From Syntrophomonadaceae bacterium (lineage in GTDB: Bacteria; Bacillota; Dethiobacteria; DTU022): 5,288 bases of DNA. Of the stretch, positions 3,780-5,288 are shown piece by piece (the stretch's first letter is position 1; every line of letters starts with the position of its first letter). The DNA is taken from assembly GCA_003566935.1 (NCBI GenBank), contig PXBM01000112.1, forward strand, positions 1 to 5,288, read 5' to 3'. The notes under the pieces were generated by a model. That model did no database searches. It had not been told where the DNA came from and saw nothing but the letters and a program-made list of their open reading frames with translations. The position numbers and the translations under genes were made by a program.

Positions 3780-5288
3780 TTGGGCCAATCAACAGTTATT
3801 GCCATATTAATAACAATAGTCGGTTTTCCGATCATAATGACTCCAGTAATAATGTATTCATGCCGCATATCAGATAAACTGCGCAATATACTGGTGATTC
3901 TAACCTCGGCAATCGCATTCGGGTTGACCTTGAGCCTTTATCCCTTTGTTGTTGGTGGGGGTGAGGTACAGTATACTCTTTTTGAAGTATTGCCAAATCT
4001 GGAAATTTCCCTGCGTCTTGATTTACTCAGTTTTTGTCTTGCTATCCTGGCTTCATTTGTCTGGTTTTTATGTGCCGTCTATTCTCTTGACTACATGGCT
4101 AAGGAACATGCCTGCGGGCGTTATTATCCTGTCTTTATTTTTACCCTGGGCAGCTGCCAGGGAATCTTTTTTTCCGGGGATCTCTTCAGTTTATTTGTTT
4201 TTTTCGAATTGATGTCCTTAATTGCTTATATCCTGATCATTCATGAAGAAACTGAAGAAGCTCTCAAGGCCGGTTATAAATACCTGGTCATGACCATTAT
4301 TGGTGGTTTGGCTTTATTCTTCGGTATGATTATAATTTTTGAAATTGGCGGCACTGTTTCACTTGGTGTCGGTGTAATAGTCCAGGAGAATTCACTGCTT
4401 GCCTTTATAGCCTTTATATGTTTCCTGATTGGTTTTGGCATGAAAGCGGGGATGTTTCCCCTGCACGTCTGGCTGCCTGATGCACACCCGGTTGCTCCTT
4501 CTCCGGCCAGCGCCCTGCTGTCAGGAGTTATGTTAAAAACAGGAGCTTATGGGTTGATCAGGGTGATTTTTCATGTCTTTTCTCCGGACCTGCTGAAAAG
4601 TGGAGGCTGGGATACGGTTCTGGGAGTTCTGGCTGTTATCACTATTTTGCTAGGTTCGGCAGTGGCCTTAACTCAGACCGATATAAAACGACGCCTGGCA
4701 TATTCCAGTATCAGTCAGCTCGGCTATGTCCTGCTTGGCCTGAGTATCCTTAACGAGAATGCAACAATTGGTGCAGTATTTCACATTTTCAGTCACGCTT
4801 TCATGAAAAGTGTTCTTTTCCTTGCAGCAGGGGCGATTATTTGGAATACGGGTAAGAGACAGATCGCCGATCTGCAGGGTATTGGCAGGGAGATGCCGAT
4901 AACCCTGGGTTGTTTTTCAATTGCCGCTTTTGCGATGATCGGTATTCCACCTTTAAACGGATTTTTGAGTAAATGGACCCTGGCGCTTGGCGCCCTTGAT
5001 GCAAATATGGTCATTTATGTTTTTGTCCTGCTGGTCAGCAGCCTGCTTAACGCTCTTTATTACCTGCCGATTATAGTTCCGGCATTTTTCGAAATGCCAG
5101 GCGGTGGCAGCGCCGGGCACGGTCACGACCATGACCACGACGAACATCACGAAATTCAGTTTGATATTAAAGAAGCAGCCCCTCTAATGCTGGCAGTAAT
5201 GATTGTCCTGGCTCTTTGTACATTTATATTCGGTTTAACTCCGAACAATGTTGTTTTTCAACTTTCACGCCTGACTGCAGAGTATCTC
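3780..5288 (+). CDS. Second MrpD/HyfB-like proton-conducting antiporter subunit (3' end cut by window)
   Basis: The frame stays open for 503 codons from TTG 3780 to the window edge with no stop. It is a second Proton_antipo_M protein (PF00361) of about 14 helices. Conserved charges are Glu143 in helix 5 (FSLFVFFEL), Lys222 in helix 7 (GMKAGMFPLHVWLPDAHPV), Lys253 in helix 8 (LSGVMLKTGAYGLIRV), His336, His339 and Lys343 (FHIFSHAFMKSVLF), and Lys398 (IPPLNGFLSKW). The LPDAHPVAPSPASALLSGVMLKTGAYGLIRV stretch (reported here in outline, residues 232-261) resembles HyfB/HycC and Mbs H' subunits more than Bacillus MrpD. A His/Asp-rich loop (residues 447-457) precedes the last helix and is absent from the neighbouring MrpD. 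The gene has its own promoter and ribosome binding site. It probably acts as the second pumping subunit in place of the NuoL-like half of MrpA. With 503 residues visible, the end is likely near. Confidence 0.92.
   Translation, partial: MGQSTVIAILITIVGFPIIMTPVIMYSCRISDKLRNILVILTSAIAFGLTLSLYPFVVGGGEVQYTLFEVLPNLEISLRLDLLSFCLAILASFVWFLCAVYSLDYMAKEHACGRYYPVFIFTLGSCQGIFFSGDLFSLFVFFELMSLIAYILIIHEETEEALKAGYKYLVMTIIGGLALFFGMIIIFEIGGTVSLGVGVIVQENSLLAFIAFICFLIGFGMKAGMFPLHVWLPDAHPVAPSPASALLSGVMLKTGAYGLIRVIFHVFSPDLLKSGGWDTVLGVLAVITILLGSAVALTQTDIKRRLAYSSISQLGYVLLGLSILNENATIGAVFHIFSHAFMKSVLFLAAGAIIWNTGKRQIADLQGIGREMPITLGCFSIAAFAMIGIPPLNGFLSKWTLALGALDANMVIYVFVLLVSSLLNALYYLPIIVPAFFEMPGGGSAGHGHDHDHDEHHEIQFDIKEAAPLMLAVMIVLALCTFIFGLTPNNVVFQLSRLTAEYL

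Noticed and set aside
3946..4212. 88-codon plus-strand open frame in another register
   Set aside because: It overlaps the second antiporter gene, whose frame is open over 503 codons with clear family motifs. The alternative frame only looks hydrophobic because of shared T-rich codons.
4793..5150. Two minus-strand open frames
   Set aside because: Both are antisense to the conserved 3' half of the second antiporter gene and show no family resemblance or ribosome binding site.

Overview
The window holds one dense, co-directional (+ strand) cluster of small and large hydrophobic membrane proteins: a multisubunit Mrp/Mbh-type cation/proton antiporter module. In order it contains the 3' end of mrpE, then mrpF, mrpG, an MbhD-like subunit (DUF4040), an MbhE-like subunit, mrpB, mrpC, mrpD, and a second, divergent MrpD/HyfB-like antiporter subunit that runs off the right edge. 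Genes overlap by 1-4 bases or are separated by at most about 30 bases up to the end of mrpD. There is then an 88-base gap with a good sigma-70-type promoter and a strong ribosome binding site before the second large subunit. No RNA gene, CRISPR array, mobile element or gene-free stretch over 300 bases is present.

The order E-F-G-(MbhD)-(MbhE)-B-C-D is not that of the classical Bacillus mrpABCDEFG operon. It matches the membrane-arm order of the archaeal membrane-bound hydrogenase (MbhA-H) and the related Mbs complex, which also carries two H-type antiporter subunits. It is also a circular permutation of the cyanobacterial mrpCD1D2EFGAB type. No large NuoL-like MrpA is visible. Its C-terminal pieces exist as two separate small proteins, and two MrpD-like pumps take the place of the MrpA/MrpD pair.

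How the parts fit together (family knowledge plus inference): the two large subunits carry the transmembrane Glu and Lys residues of proton/cation-translocating half-channels. MrpC is the NuoK-like linker. MbhD/MbhE/MrpB/MrpF/MrpG form the sodium-handling part, and MrpE is the small edge subunit. The complex would either exchange Na+ for H+ using the membrane potential or, if a redox module lies downstream, couple electron transfer to ion pumping. The window cannot decide between these.

Organism: strong GGAGG-type ribosome binding sites, tight gene packing, moderate GC, and use of GTG/TTG and apparently CTG/ATC starts suggest a bacterium. An anaerobic Firmicute of the Clostridia type is my best guess, held loosely. 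Points of interest are two apparent non-canonical start codons (mrpG, mrpB), the internal promoter, a histidine/aspartate-rich loop in the second antiporter subunit, and substitutions at conserved MrpC and MrpF positions.
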